Assembly: GCF_029168315.1 (NCBI RefSeq)
Contig: NZ_JARGYD010000005.1
Location: forward strand, 62,001 to 126,000
DNA: 64,000 nucleotides
Reading direction: 5' to 3'
Origin: Psychromarinibacter halotolerans
GTDB lineage: Bacteria; Pseudomonadota; Alphaproteobacteria; Rhodobacterales; Rhodobacteraceae
Below are positions 44,275 to 52,843 of the stretch, one piece after another. Below the pieces are notes generated by a model. That model was not told where the DNA came from, searched no databases, and was given only the letters and a program-made list of their open reading frames with translations. Position 1 is the stretch's first letter; every line of letters begins with the position of its first letter. Made by a program: the position numbers and the translations under genes.

Positions 44275-45423
44275 ATGACAACGCAGCCCGTTCAATTCCC
44301 CCGCTTTATCGGGGCAGAGATCTATCGCGGGTCCAGCTATGGCGGCTGGCACCCGCTGCGTGTGCCCCGGGTATCGACGGTCATGGACCTGTCGCGCGCG
44401 CTGGGCTGGCTGCCGCGCGACCGTTTCGTCGTCAGCCCCCGCGCGAAACCTGCCGCGTTGGCGGCATGGCACAGCCCGGCCTATCTGCAGGCGTTGGTGC
44501 AAGCCGAGGCCGACCAGCGCGTGACCGACGAGACCCGCGACCGGCACGGGCTTGGCACCACCTCGAACCCGGTGTTCCCCGAGATGTACCGCCGTCCGGC
44601 GACGGCGGCGGGCGGGTCGATCCTTGCCGGAGAAATGCTGGCGGACGGCGGTGTCGTCTACAGCCCGGCTGGCGGCACCCACCACGGGATGCCCGACCGG
44701 GCGAACGGGTTCTGCTATCTGAACGACCCGGTGCTTGCCATCCTGTCGCTGCGCGCGCGCGGCCTGCGGCGGGTCGCCTATGTCGACATCGACGCGCACC
44801 ACCCCGACGGGGTCGAAGCCGCCTTCGCCCGCGATCCCGATGTCCTGATGATCTCGGTCCACGAGGAACGCCGCTGGCCCTTCACCGGCGCGCTGGCCGA
44901 TGCGGGCGGGGGGCAGGTGTTCAACCTGCCTGTACCGCGCGGCTTCAACGACAGCGAGATGCGCGCCGCGTTGCAGTCGGTGATCCTGCCCGCCGTCGCG
45001 GCCTTCCGCCCCGAAGCGGTGGTGCTGCAATGCGGATCGGACGCGCTGGAAGAAGACCCGCTGTCGCGCCTTGCCCTGTCCAACAACGCCCATTGGGACG
45101 CGGTCGCGGCGCTGCGGCCGCTGTCGCCCCGCTATCTCGTGCTGGGTGGCGGCGGCTATAACCCGTGGTCGGTGGGCCGCTGCTGGACCGGGGTCTGGGG
45201 CACGCTGACGGGGCAGGAGATCCCCGACCGCCTGCCGCAGGATGCGGAAGAGACGCTGCGCGCGATCGCTTGGACCGGCAACAGCCGCGCCCGCAACCCG
45301 TCGCCGCTGTTGTTCGAGACCCTGCGCGATGCGCCACGCGAAGGTGCCGTCGGGGCCGAACTGCGCGCGCGGATCGAGGTGCTGGAGGCTCGGGTGCGGG
45401 CGATGGCGCGGGTCTGGGTCTGA
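44275..45423 (+). CDS. Histone deacetylase/AcuC family hydrolase
   Basis: 382 residues with the arginase/deacetylase fold. Active-site parts are visible: GGTHHGMP (H136, H137), the metal site YVDIDAHHPDGV (D171, D173, H175), and GGGGYNPWSVGR near residue 296. The usual HHGDG is HHPDG here, a Pro-for-Gly change beside the metal ligands. Bacterial members deacetylate acetylated lysines (acetyl-CoA synthetase), polyamines or other acetyl-amides. Close relatives of this type are common in Rhodobacteraceae. Substrate unknown. Confidence 0.88.
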   Translation: MTTQPVQFPRFIGAEIYRGSSYGGWHPLRVPRVSTVMDLSRALGWLPRDRFVVSPRAKPAALAAWHSPAYLQALVQAEADQRVTDETRDRHGLGTTSNPVFPEMYRRPATAAGGSILAGEMLADGGVVYSPAGGTHHGMPDRANGFCYLNDPVLAILSLRARGLRRVAYVDIDAHHPDGVEAAFARDPDVLMISVHEERRWPFTGALADAGGGQVFNLPVPRGFNDSEMRAALQSVILPAVAAFRPEAVVLQCGSDALEEDPLSRLALSNNAHWDAVAALRPLSPRYLVLGGGGYNPWSVGRCWTGVWGTLTGQEIPDRLPQDAEETLRAIAWTGNSRARNPSPLLFETLRDAPREGAVGAELRARIEVLEARVRAMARVWV

Positions 45424-45483
45424 CCTTTCGGCCCGGCGATGGTTGCGCTACCGTCCGCGCAGATCTTTCAAGGGAGTGATGAG

Positions 45484-46449
45484 ATGGCCGATCCGATCCG
45501 CTGGGGCGTTATGGGCGCCGCGAACTTCGCGAAGAACCAGATGGCGCCGGCCATCCATGCCGCAAGCGGCGCAAAACTCGCGGCGCTGGCGACCTCGTCC
45601 CCCGAGAAGGCCGACGGCTTCCGGGCCTTCTGCCCGGACCTGAAGGTCCACGACAGCTATGACGCGCTGCTGGCCGATCCCGAGATCGACGCCGTCTACA
45701 TCCCGCTTCCGAACCACCTGCACGTCGAGTGGACGGTCAAGGCGCTGGAGGCGGGCAAACACGTCCTGACCGAAAAACCGATCGCGATGTCCGAGGCAGA
45801 GTTCGACACGCTGATCGCCGCGCGCGACAAGGCAGGGCTGCTGGCGGCCGAGGCCTATATGATCGTGCACCACCCCCAGTGGCAGCGCGCCAAAGAACTG
45901 TATGAAAGCGGCGCCATCGGCAAGCTGGTGTTGGTGGACGGCGTGTTTTCCTATGACAACCGCTCGGACCCCGGCAACATCCGCAACAAGCCCGAAACCG
46001 GCGGCGGATCCTTGCCCGACATCGGCGTCTACACCTTCGGCTCGGCCCGGTTCGTGACCGGCGAAGAACCCGACACGGTGCAGTCGACCATCCGGCGCGA
46101 GAACGGGGTGGACGTCTTCGCCCACGTCACCGCCGACTTCCCGTCGTTCCGCTATTCCTCGATCACGTCGATGCGGATGTTCCCGCGGCAGGAAATGACG
46201 TTCCACGGTGAAGAGGGCGTTCTGAAGGTGACGTGCCCCTTCAACGCGAACGTTTTCGGCATGGCGCAGATCACACTGGAACGCGACGGCATGTCGGTGA
46301 CCACCGAACGCTGGCCCGGCGTGAACCACTACGTGCTGCAGGTCGAGAATTTCGGCCGCGCCGTGCGGGGCGAGGCGGCCTATCCCTGTCCGCTGGAATT
46401 CAGCCGGGGCACGCAGCGCATGATCGACATGGTGCTGGCGGCGGAATAG
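45484..46449 (+). CDS. Gfo/Idh/MocA family oxidoreductase
   Basis: 321 residues. NAD(P)-dependent sugar or polyol dehydrogenase. Rossmann start RWGVMGAANFAKNQMAPAIH, followed by the EKP motif in LTEKPIAM (about 102-109) and the C-terminal alpha/beta domain with GGGSLPDIGVYTFGSARFV. AAGGGAG before the ATG at 45484 fixes the start. It is 60 bases after the deacetylase gene on the same strand, so the two may be co-transcribed. Confidence 0.92.
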   Translation: MADPIRWGVMGAANFAKNQMAPAIHAASGAKLAALATSSPEKADGFRAFCPDLKVHDSYDALLADPEIDAVYIPLPNHLHVEWTVKALEAGKHVLTEKPIAMSEAEFDTLIAARDKAGLLAAEAYMIVHHPQWQRAKELYESGAIGKLVLVDGVFSYDNRSDPGNIRNKPETGGGSLPDIGVYTFGSARFVTGEEPDTVQSTIRRENGVDVFAHVTADFPSFRYSSITSMRMFPRQEMTFHGEEGVLKVTCPFNANVFGMAQITLERDGMSVTTERWPGVNHYVLQVENFGRAVRGEAAYPCPLEFSRGTQRMIDMVLAAE

Positions 46450-46473
46450 CTCCGCCGCCGGTCCGTGTGACGA

Positions 46474-47691
46474 TTACTCGATTCCGCTGCGGCGGGCGTC
46501 CCACAGCGTGATCGCGAACAGGACAAGGCCGACCGCGCTAAGCCCGGCGCCGACATAGCCGGACGAGGGGAAGCCGTGCCCGGCTTCGACTGCGCGGGCG
46601 GCAAGGAACGGTCCCAGCGCGTTCGCGGTGTTGAACGCCGCGTGGTGCAGCGACGCGGCAAGCTGCTGCGCGTCTCCGGCCACGTTCATCAGCCGTGTCT
46701 GCATCACCGTCGACACGCCGCCCAGAACACCCATGAACAACAGCACAAGGCCCATCGCCCAGAACCCGTAGCCGACCACCAGCGGGAACAGGGCCAGCAC
46801 GATAATGCCGCCGCCAAAGGCAAGGTAGGCGGTCGCGTTCATCGCCCGGTCGGCAAGCTGACCCATCACGAGGTTGAAGATCATCATCCCCAGCCCCGCG
46901 ATCATCAGCATCAGCGCCACCTCGGTCTCGGACCCGCCCAGCGTCGTTTTCACGGTCGAGGCGATGTAGGTGTAGACCGCGAAGAAGCCGCCAAAGCCGA
47001 TCGCGCCGGTCAGCAGCGTCAGCAGGACCTGCCGGTTCTTCAGCGCGCCCAGTTCCTTCAGCGGGTCGGCGTTGGGGTCCGCAGGGGTGCGCGGCGCCTT
47101 GAGGTGCACGGCAACCGCCGTGGCAAGCGACAGCGCGCCCACCAACACGAAGCCCGCGCGCCAGCCGATGTACTGGCTTAGCCAGCTTGCCGCGGGCACA
47201 CCCACGGTGGTGGCGATGGTCAGGCCGACGAAGACCTTCGACACTGCCGACGCCCGCTTGTTGCGTGGCACGACCGATGCCGCGACCAGCGCGGCGACGC
47301 CGAAGTAAGCCCCATGCGGCAGCCCCGACAGAAAGCGCGAGGCGGTGAACAAGCCGAAGCTGGGCGCCATCGCGGACAGGGTGTTGAACACGGCGAAGGC
47401 CAGCATCAGCCAGATCAGCAGCATCCGCTTGCGCATACGGGCGCCCGCCACGGCAAGCACCGGCGCGCCGACCACGACTCCCAGCGCATAGGCGCTGATC
47501 GCGTCTGCGGCGCGCGCTTCGGACACGCCAAGGTCGGCGGCGAAGTTCGGCAACAGCGCCATCGCGGCGAATTCGGTGGTCCCGATCGCGAAACCGCCCA
47601 TCGACAGGGCGAAAAGAACGGCGCGGGCCGAAACGACCCGCTCACCGCTCGCCAGATGGGTGTCGGCGACGGCGACTGTCTGATCGGTCAT
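46474..47691 (-). CDS. MFS transporter (DHA1, AraJ/YdhP-like)
   Basis: 405 residues with 12 predicted membrane helices. The N-terminus has the GGFAIGTTEFAAMALLPNFA segment typical of the sugar-efflux or AraJ-type DHA1 group, and the loop 2-3 motif is ARMRKRMLL. A soluble loop (about 195-215, LKAPRTPADPNADPLKEL) joins the two halves. Probable proton-coupled efflux of a drug, sugar or nucleoside. Start at 47691 (MTDQTVAV) rather than the upstream 47820. Confidence 0.9.
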   Translation of the reverse strand: MTDQTVAVADTHLASGERVVSARAVLFALSMGGFAIGTTEFAAMALLPNFAADLGVSEARAADAISAYALGVVVGAPVLAVAGARMRKRMLLIWLMLAFAVFNTLSAMAPSFGLFTASRFLSGLPHGAYFGVAALVAASVVPRNKRASAVSKVFVGLTIATTVGVPAASWLSQYIGWRAGFVLVGALSLATAVAVHLKAPRTPADPNADPLKELGALKNRQVLLTLLTGAIGFGGFFAVYTYIASTVKTTLGGSETEVALMLMIAGLGMMIFNLVMGQLADRAMNATAYLAFGGGIIVLALFPLVVGYGFWAMGLVLLFMGVLGGVSTVMQTRLMNVAGDAQQLAASLHHAAFNTANALGPFLAARAVEAGHGFPSSGYVGAGLSAVGLVLFAITLWDARRSGIE

Positions 47692-47856
47692 GCGAAGTTG
47701 CTTTCCAAGCTTGGGGGATCGGAAGGATCCCGTGTTTCCGATCCTCCCTGCGCAAACAGCTATCTGCGGCTCAGGTTTGGGGCAAGCGCACGGGCGGCGG
47801 GAAGCCAGTATGGCCGCCATGCGCGCGCTGCATGGCGAGGGGGGAGTTCGTCGGGC

Positions 47857-48480
47857 TCAGAGCTTGCGGAACACCATGACCAGCCCCCGGTCGTCCCTGT
47901 GGGGATGGTCGGCGCCCTCGTAGATCGCGATCTCGCGGAAGGCGACGGGGGTGATCTTCGCGGCCGCCACCAGGGCGGCCAGCGCCGACCCGAACCCCAT
48001 GCCGTCCAGCACGGCGGGGATGGTGCCGCAGGCGAACAAGGCCCCCGGCCGGGTGATCCGCAGCAGTTCGGGCAGGCAGACCGGCCCGACGTGGCCGTGG
48101 GTGAAGGTGCCGCAGGACACGACGCCGCCATAGACCCCGTCCGGTATGTGCAGCGGCTGGGTCAGGTCGCCAAGGATGCGGCGGCGGTACAGACCCTTCG
48201 CCTCGGCCCGGGCCAGCATCTCGGGGGCGATGTCGATGCCGTCCACCGTCACGTCGCGCAGGTGCTCGGCCACCAGCCCGGTGCCGGCGCCGATGTCCAG
48301 CACGGGCTGGTTCTCTCGCATCTCGGATAGGAAGATGTTCGCGATCTCGCGCGGCGCGACATAGCCCCAGCCCGCCCCGAAACTGTCGTCGTAGCTGGCC
48401 GCCCAGTTGCCATACAGGCGCCGGGCGTCCTCCGGTCCGTCGATTGTATAGGCGTGGTCTAGGTCGTAATCGCTGGACAT
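47857..48480 (-). CDS. SAM-dependent methyltransferase (class I)
   Basis: 207 residues. The SAM site PVLDIGAGTGLVAEHL (about 67-82) and the acidic turn DGIDIAPEMLARA mark a class I methyltransferase of the UbiE/Williams-Beuren-type group. AGGAGA lies 9 bases before the ATG at 48480 (MSSDYDLDHAY), so this start was chosen over 48504. Substrate unknown. Confidence 0.9.
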   Translation of the reverse strand: MSSDYDLDHAYTIDGPEDARRLYGNWAASYDDSFGAGWGYVAPREIANIFLSEMRENQPVLDIGAGTGLVAEHLRDVTVDGIDIAPEMLARAEAKGLYRRRILGDLTQPLHIPDGVYGGVVSCGTFTHGHVGPVCLPELLRITRPGALFACGTIPAVLDGMGFGSALAALVAAAKITPVAFREIAIYEGADHPHRDDRGLVMVFRKL

Positions 48481-48626
48481 CACGGCTGTCTCCTGTGGCT
48501 TCACATCGGCTTAGCTGCGCAATGTGAAGCTCCTGCGACGGTGCCGTCTCGCGCGGCGCGATCTTGCGTCCGTCCGCCACCCGCCTAACATGACGCCCGA
48601 ATCCGAAAGCTCCGGGAGGCCCCGCG

Positions 48627-48932
48627 ATGAGCGAAGAGCATGACAAGTTTCAAGGTCGCATGACCGGCCCCCAGTTCGAGCCGCGCCAGAAGGATGGCCT
48701 GTTCATCCGGCTGGTTTTTATGGTGCTGATCTGGGTGATGCTGTCGCTGGCCAGCACGGTGCTGGGCGTGGCGACGGTGATCCAGTTCGTCGTCATGGTG
48801 ATCAACAAGGGCGAGCCGAACCCCCGTCTGGCCGAATTCGGCGAGTCGCTGGGCATCTGGATCGCCAAGGCCGCCCGCTATCAGACCGCGGCAAGTGACG
48901 TGAAGCCGTGGCCGTGGACGGAACTGGACTGA
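48627..48932 (+). CDS. DUF4389 domain membrane protein
   Basis: 101 residues. One long hydrophobic segment (about 26-58: GLFIRLVFMVLIWVMLSLAS and ATVIQFVVMVINKG) spans the membrane once or twice, followed by a conserved ending FGESLGIWIAKAARYQTAAS that identifies DUF4389. Function unknown. It sits 5 bases before the acylphosphatase start, so the two are probably co-transcribed. Confidence 0.87.
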   Translation: MSEEHDKFQGRMTGPQFEPRQKDGLFIRLVFMVLIWVMLSLASTVLGVATVIQFVVMVINKGEPNPRLAEFGESLGIWIAKAARYQTAASDVKPWPWTELD

Positions 48933-48937
48933 CGGCG

Positions 48938-49225
48938 ATGGCCGACACGCTGATCTGTGCCCGCGTAAGCGGCAAGGTCCAGGGCGTCTGGTTCCGCGCC
49001 TGGACCCGGGAACAGGCCGTGGCGCTGGGCCTGCGGGGCTGGGTGCGAAACGAGGCGGACGGTTCCGTCAGCGCGTTGCTGGTCGGCCCCGAGGACGCGG
49101 TGACGCGGATGGTGGACCTGCTGCACGAGGGGCCGAACCGCGCGCGCGTCGACGCGGTCGAGACGCGCAGCGCAACCATCGCCGCCGACGAGGATTTCGC
49201 CGGCGGGTTCGAGATACGGCGTTAG
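48938..49225 (+). CDS. Acylphosphatase
   Basis: 95 residues. Small alpha/beta enzyme that hydrolyses acyl phosphates. The active-site loop is VSGKVQGVWFRAWTREQA with the catalytic arginine, and the asparagine is in GWVRNEADGSV. MADTLI at 48938 is the family start. Its end overlaps the convergent next gene by 4 bases. Confidence 0.93.
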   Translation: MADTLICARVSGKVQGVWFRAWTREQAVALGLRGWVRNEADGSVSALLVGPEDAVTRMVDLLHEGPNRARVDAVETRSATIAADEDFAGGFEIRR

Positions 49226-49818
49226 TTCCGCTTTTTCGAGCCGCCGTTCTTCACTTGCCCGTCCACGGCGAACGGATCTTCAAGCGGTCCGTCTTCCAAG
49301 CGAGGCGCCACGCGGATTTGTTCGCGCTGGCAGTTCTCGACCTCATCCCACGCCAGACGCGAGCCGGTCAGCTTGAGGCTGTCGATCTCGGCGCCGTTGT
49401 AGGAAATCGACATCGTCAGGGCGGCTTGGAATTCGTTGATGAAGTTCATCTTGGTCGACTGTGCGTGCAGATAGACCGTTTCGCCGGGATTGAACTGAAG
49501 CCCCGTGGCCGAGACGTTCCAGACGGGCCGGCTGTCGAACCGGATCTCTAGGTCATAGGACTGATCGTCCCGAAGCGAGGTCCACTTGTCGTTCCCGATC
49601 AGAAAATAGAAATTGTCCCGCTCGGGATTGCGGCCGATCCGCAGAACGGTGCCGCCGTTCCACGACGCCAACGCATAGCAGCCGTTGCCGATGGTCGCGT
49701 CGACCGAGATGTCCCAGTCGCCGACAGTCTTCCACAGGGTGCCTTCCTGCGCCTGTGCAGGCGCGGCGAAAGCGGCAAGGGTCAGGCCAAGGGCGAGGGT
49801 CAAGTCTTTGACGAACAT
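49222..49818 (-). CDS. Exported hypothetical protein
   Basis: 198 residues. Signal peptide MFVKDLTLALGLTLAAFAAP (cleaved near AQAQ). The mature chain is mostly beta-rich: GDWDISVDATIGNGCYALAS, YFLIGNDKWTSLRDDQSYDL and a basic C-terminus ending KNGGSKKRN. GGAGG lies 8 bases before the ATG at 49818. The start GTLWKTVGDWDISVD is reminiscent of proteobacterial 'invasion-associated locus B'-like exported proteins, but the match is too weak to name. Function unknown. Confidence 0.8.
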   Translation of the reverse strand: MFVKDLTLALGLTLAAFAAPAQAQEGTLWKTVGDWDISVDATIGNGCYALASWNGGTVLRIGRNPERDNFYFLIGNDKWTSLRDDQSYDLEIRFDSRPVWNVSATGLQFNPGETVYLHAQSTKMNFINEFQAALTMSISYNGAEIDSLKLTGSRLAWDEVENCQREQIRVAPRLEDGPLEDPFAVDGQVKNGGSKKRN

Positions 49819-49972
49819 GAATGAAGCCTCCGAAATAACACTTGTGACGATTTTCGCATGAGCCCCGGCGGTCAGGCAAGTCGGGTTGTCCGCTATTTTG
49901 TCGCCAGCAGACACCGGGTCGGGGCAATCGCGCCGGATCAATGAGGCCGGGGCGATACGTTATGAGGCGCGA

Positions 49973-49986
49973 TTGATTTGGGTCAA
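49973..49986. promoter_or_regulatory. FnrL/FNR-like binding site upstream of a 59-residue membrane protein
   Basis: TTGAT-TTGG-GTCAA, a palindrome with one departure from the FNR consensus TTGAT-N4-ATCAA. It lies 64 bases before the ATG at 50051, a good position for activation. It is also 155 bases upstream of the divergent exported-protein gene. Confidence 0.5.
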
Positions 49987-50050
49987 TGAAACATTCTTTT
50001 CCATGAATGCATCTCGGCGCAAAGCACTTGACCGAAGGATGGAGGCCGGA

Positions 50051-50230
50051 ATGTTCAGGCTGGCGATGACCTTGTTCTCGATGATCGCAACGACCCTGAT
50101 GGGCACCTTCGTGGTGATCGCGCTTGTGGCGGGCTACGATACGCTGGTGCCGCTGGTCGCCGCGGCAGGGCTGGGACTGGCGGTGTCCGTCCCGGCCGCG
50201 TGGATGATCGCCCGGGCGCTGTCGTCGTGA
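50051..50230 (+). CDS. Small two-helix membrane protein
   Basis: 59 residues: MFRLAMTLFSMIATTLMGTF, VVIALVAGYDTLVPLVAAAG and a short end AARALSS-like IARALSS. Two membrane helices joined by GYDTLV. AAGGATGGAGG lies immediately upstream and fixes the ATG at 50051. Very similar short proteins in Rhodobacteraceae are sometimes mislabelled 'CTP synthetase'; nothing enzymatic is present. The FNR-like box upstream suggests oxygen-responsive expression. Function unknown. Confidence 0.8.
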   Translation: MFRLAMTLFSMIATTLMGTFVVIALVAGYDTLVPLVAAAGLGLAVSVPAAWMIARALSS

Positions 50231-50243
50231 TCCGGCCCCAAGC

Positions 50244-51008
50244 CTAGCCCGTGACGTCGAACCACGCGTGCAGCGAGGCCGCGAACTCGCGCGGCTTGTC
50301 AGCGTGCAGCCAGTGGCTCGCGCCGGGGATCTTGGCGAACCGCGCGTTGGGGAAGTAGCCCTTTATCCGGTCCCGATGCTCGGGCAGGACATAGTCGCTT
50401 TCGGCGCCGGACAGGAACAGCGCGGGCGTGTCCGTCTGCCCTTCGATTTCCGGCCAGCCGGTGATCTTGTCCATCTCGGCGTCCAGAACGTCCAGGTTCA
50501 GCCGCCACTGCTTTTCCTTCACGTCGAGCGATTGCAGCAGGAAGGCGCGGGTGCCCCGGTCTGTCACCTTGGCTTGCAGGGCGCGGTCCGCGTCGCTGCG
50601 CGTGCCGATGGCCGACAGGTCGATGCTGCGCATCGCTTTGATCAGGTGGCGTTGCGTGTGCGAATAGGTCACGGGCGCGATGTCCGCGACCAGCAGCCGG
50701 TGCACCAGTTCGGGGCGGGTCAGGGTCAGCACCATCGCCGTTTTGCCGCCCATCGAGTGACCGACAAGATCGACCTTGCCGCCGTGCGACTCGATGACCT
50801 CGGCAATATCGCCAGCCATGTCGGGATAGCTTTGGCTGTCCGCGCGCGGGCTGTGGCCGTGATTGCGCATGTCCACGGTGATGACCTGCCGCGATTCGGA
50901 CATCCGCTTGGAAATCGCGCCCCAGTTCCGCGCCGACCCGAACAGGCCATGCACGATCAGAAGCGGCGGGTGTTGCGTCGGTGCGCCAGTGAGAACCGTG
51001 TTCAGCAT
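50244..51008 (-). CDS. Alpha/beta hydrolase (YbfF-like esterase)
   Basis: 254 residues. The oxyanion block is LLIVHGLFGSARNWG (about 16-30), the nucleophile is S85 in VGHSMGGK, and the catalytic histidine is in PGASHWLHADKP near the end. VDMRNHGHSP matches the YbfF/2-succinyl-type esterase group. The ATG at 51008 is used. It is a stand-alone gene with no substrate cue. Confidence 0.92.
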   Translation of the reverse strand: MLNTVLTGAPTQHPPLLIVHGLFGSARNWGAISKRMSESRQVITVDMRNHGHSPRADSQSYPDMAGDIAEVIESHGGKVDLVGHSMGGKTAMVLTLTRPELVHRLLVADIAPVTYSHTQRHLIKAMRSIDLSAIGTRSDADRALQAKVTDRGTRAFLLQSLDVKEKQWRLNLDVLDAEMDKITGWPEIEGQTDTPALFLSGAESDYVLPEHRDRIKGYFPNARFAKIPGASHWLHADKPREFAASLHAWFDVTG

Positions 51009-51097
51009 GGCCGATGCATAGCGTTGGCGGGCAGGGGTGGAAAGGGGGCGCGGGGCAGGGGTAATCTGGCGCCTGCTGCAAACCGGGGGGTTGGGCA

Positions 51098-51472
51098 ATG
51101 AACTTGGCCGATGGGCTGAACGCGCGGTCCGCCGCGTTGGCGACGCTGTTCGAGAAGAAACTGAAAATCCGCGGCGACGGGCTAGAGGCGAAGCTGCGCC
51201 ACGGCAAGCGCCGACTGCCGCGCTGGGTGCGGGTCGAGGCTGGCAAGCTGGTGGAGGCACAGCGTCTGGCCGCTCATCCCAAGCTGATGTCGCAGGTGGA
51301 TGCCGACGGCCTGGACGCGGCGGCGACGCGCTGCGAACGCTGGGTGCGCGGCGTCGACCTTCCGCAACAGCGCCGGGACGCGGCGCTGCGGATGGCGGCG
51401 GGGGTCGCGCTGAACCTGCTGATCGTGGCGGGCGCGTTCGTTACCTGGATGGCGCTGTCCGGCAACCTTTGA
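51098..51472 (+). CDS. Hypothetical protein with one C-terminal membrane helix
   Basis: 124 residues. The first 95 residues are basic and helical (FEKKLKIRGDGLEAKLRHGK, WVRVEAGKLVEAQRLAAHPK). A single hydrophobic helix at about 100-120 (AAGVALNLLIVAGAFVTWMA) ends the chain, so it is a tail-anchored protein facing the cytoplasm. No known domain is recognised. AAACCGGGGGGTTGGGCA precedes the ATG, so the ribosome site is GGGGG. Confidence 0.75.
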   Translation: MNLADGLNARSAALATLFEKKLKIRGDGLEAKLRHGKRRLPRWVRVEAGKLVEAQRLAAHPKLMSQVDADGLDAAATRCERWVRGVDLPQQRRDAALRMAAGVALNLLIVAGAFVTWMALSGNL

Positions 51473-51518
51473 CGGGCGGCGGGGCGCCAAAGCCCCGCCT
51501 GCGCGGTCATGCCCGGTC

Positions 51519-51923
51519 TTAGGCCATTTCGCCGTCGTATTCCGCGTCGGTGACGTGCCGTTCCCAGTCGATGTGCTTGCCATTCAAAGCTTCGTGAATC
51601 GCAAGATGGCACATTGCCGTGTCCGGTCCCGCGCCGTGCCAGTGACGTTCTCCGGGCGGAATCCAGATCGTGTCGCCGGGGCGGATCACGCGGATCTTCT
51701 CACCCTCGGTCTGGAACAGTCCCTGTCCCGAGATGACGTGAAGCGTCTGGCCCAGCGGGTGCGTGTGCCATGCGGTGCGGGCACGGGGTTCGAATGTGAC
51801 GAAAGCGGCGCGGACGCGGGCCGGTTGCGGCGCGTCGACGATCGGGTCCTGCCGCACGCGGCCGGTGAAATGTTCCGCCGGAGGCGTGATCGAGGCGCGG
51901 GCGCCGGTCGGGGTAAGATCCAT
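51519..51923 (-). CDS. Cupin domain protein
   Basis: 134 residues, single-domain cupin. Motif 1 is TAWHTHPLGQTLHVISGQG (His ligands) and motif 2 is PGDTIWIPPGERHWHGA. Similar proteins (QdoI-like or carboxymuconolactone-associated cupins) bind Fe, Mn or Ni. GAGGAGAC 5 bases before the ATG at 51923 fixes the start. Function unclear: a dioxygenase, isomerase or regulator are all possible. Confidence 0.9.
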   Translation of the reverse strand: MDLTPTGARASITPPAEHFTGRVRQDPIVDAPQPARVRAAFVTFEPRARTAWHTHPLGQTLHVISGQGLFQTEGEKIRVIRPGDTIWIPPGERHWHGAGPDTAMCHLAIHEALNGKHIDWERHVTDAEYDGEMA

Positions 51924-51992
51924 GAAAGTCTCCTCTGCTGATGCAGAGGAGACCATGTCATGATGTCATTTGCCAAGTGGCAGGTTGAGTCG

Positions 51993-52586
51993 TCAGGCTG
52001 CCTTGCGACGGCGACGAAGCCCAAGTGCGCCGGCGCCAAGCAGCGCGCTGCCCAGAAGCGGCAGAGCTGCGGGCAGCGGAACTTCCGATGCCGACGGCGG
52101 CGTGGACGGCGACGGCGTGCCGGTGCGGTACCAGATCTCGGCGTGCGAGATGTCACCGATCGACTTGCCGGGGCCGCTGACAGACCAATCACCGGACAGC
52201 GGGAAGCCGCTGGCCAGATCCAGCAGGAAGTGGCCATGATGTCTGGCCTGCTTGATGCCGATGACGACCTCGATGACGTTGCTCAACGTCGTGCCGATCG
52301 ACCATTTGCCGTCATCAGAGTCCTTGATGAAGTTCGAGAAGAAGACTTTGCCATCGCCGCCGGTGACGGTGCCGTTGTCTTCGCTGTGCTGGCCCAGCGT
52401 GAAAGTCTCGCCGAACAGCGTCATGGTTGCGTTATGGCCATGCGGACCGTCGCACGCGGACTGCGTGGACCCGGTCACGTCAAAGATCACGTTGCCGCAG
52501 GTAAGTGCCGATGCAGGTGCTGCAGCCAGGCCCGAGAAAAGCAGGGCGGCCGCAAGTGCAGTCGGTTTAAGATTAAAACAGCTCAT
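51993..52586 (-). CDS. VPLPA-CTERM sorted surface or exopolysaccharide-associated protein
   Basis: 197 residues. Signal peptide 1-27 (cleaved at ASA). The body is a secreted beta-rich domain, with two cysteines (CGN, ACDG) near the start. The C-terminus is a VPLPA-CTERM signal: EVPLPAALPLLGSALLGAGA, ending in the basic cluster LGLRRRRKAA. Such tails are processed by exosortase-type enzymes, usually next to exopolysaccharide loci; no exosortase is in this window. A Ser/Thr/Pro linker (TGTPSPSTPPSAS) precedes the tail. Confidence 0.9.
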   Translation of the reverse strand: MSCFNLKPTALAAALLFSGLAAAPASALTCGNVIFDVTGSTQSACDGPHGHNATMTLFGETFTLGQHSEDNGTVTGGDGKVFFSNFIKDSDDGKWSIGTTLSNVIEVVIGIKQARHHGHFLLDLASGFPLSGDWSVSGPGKSIGDISHAEIWYRTGTPSPSTPPSASEVPLPAALPLLGSALLGAGALGLRRRRKAA

Positions 52587-52803
52587 TCATAACTCCCGGT
52601 ACGACCGCCGCGTAATGAGGGCGGTTACTGGGCGGGAATATGTCGGAATCTGGGCGCGAATGCAATGTGTTAAGCGTGTCACGGCCCAAGGGCGATTTCT
52701 CTGCCTTAGCGAGAAATCTTAACTACCAGAGGGTGAAAACCGTGCGTGTCCGGGGTCAATCTGAACGGCTCTGACGGAACTGTGCGAGGTTCGAGAACTG
52801 TGA

Positions 52804-52830
52804 CTGGCCGACCCGTTCAGGGCCGGCCAG
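52804..52830 (-). terminator. Hairpin after glyA
   Basis: CTGGCCG and CGGCCAG, extended by ACCC/GGG, form a stem just past the glyA stop. The following bases are not T-rich. Confidence 0.45.
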
Positions 52831-52843
52831 AAAGGTCAGCGAC

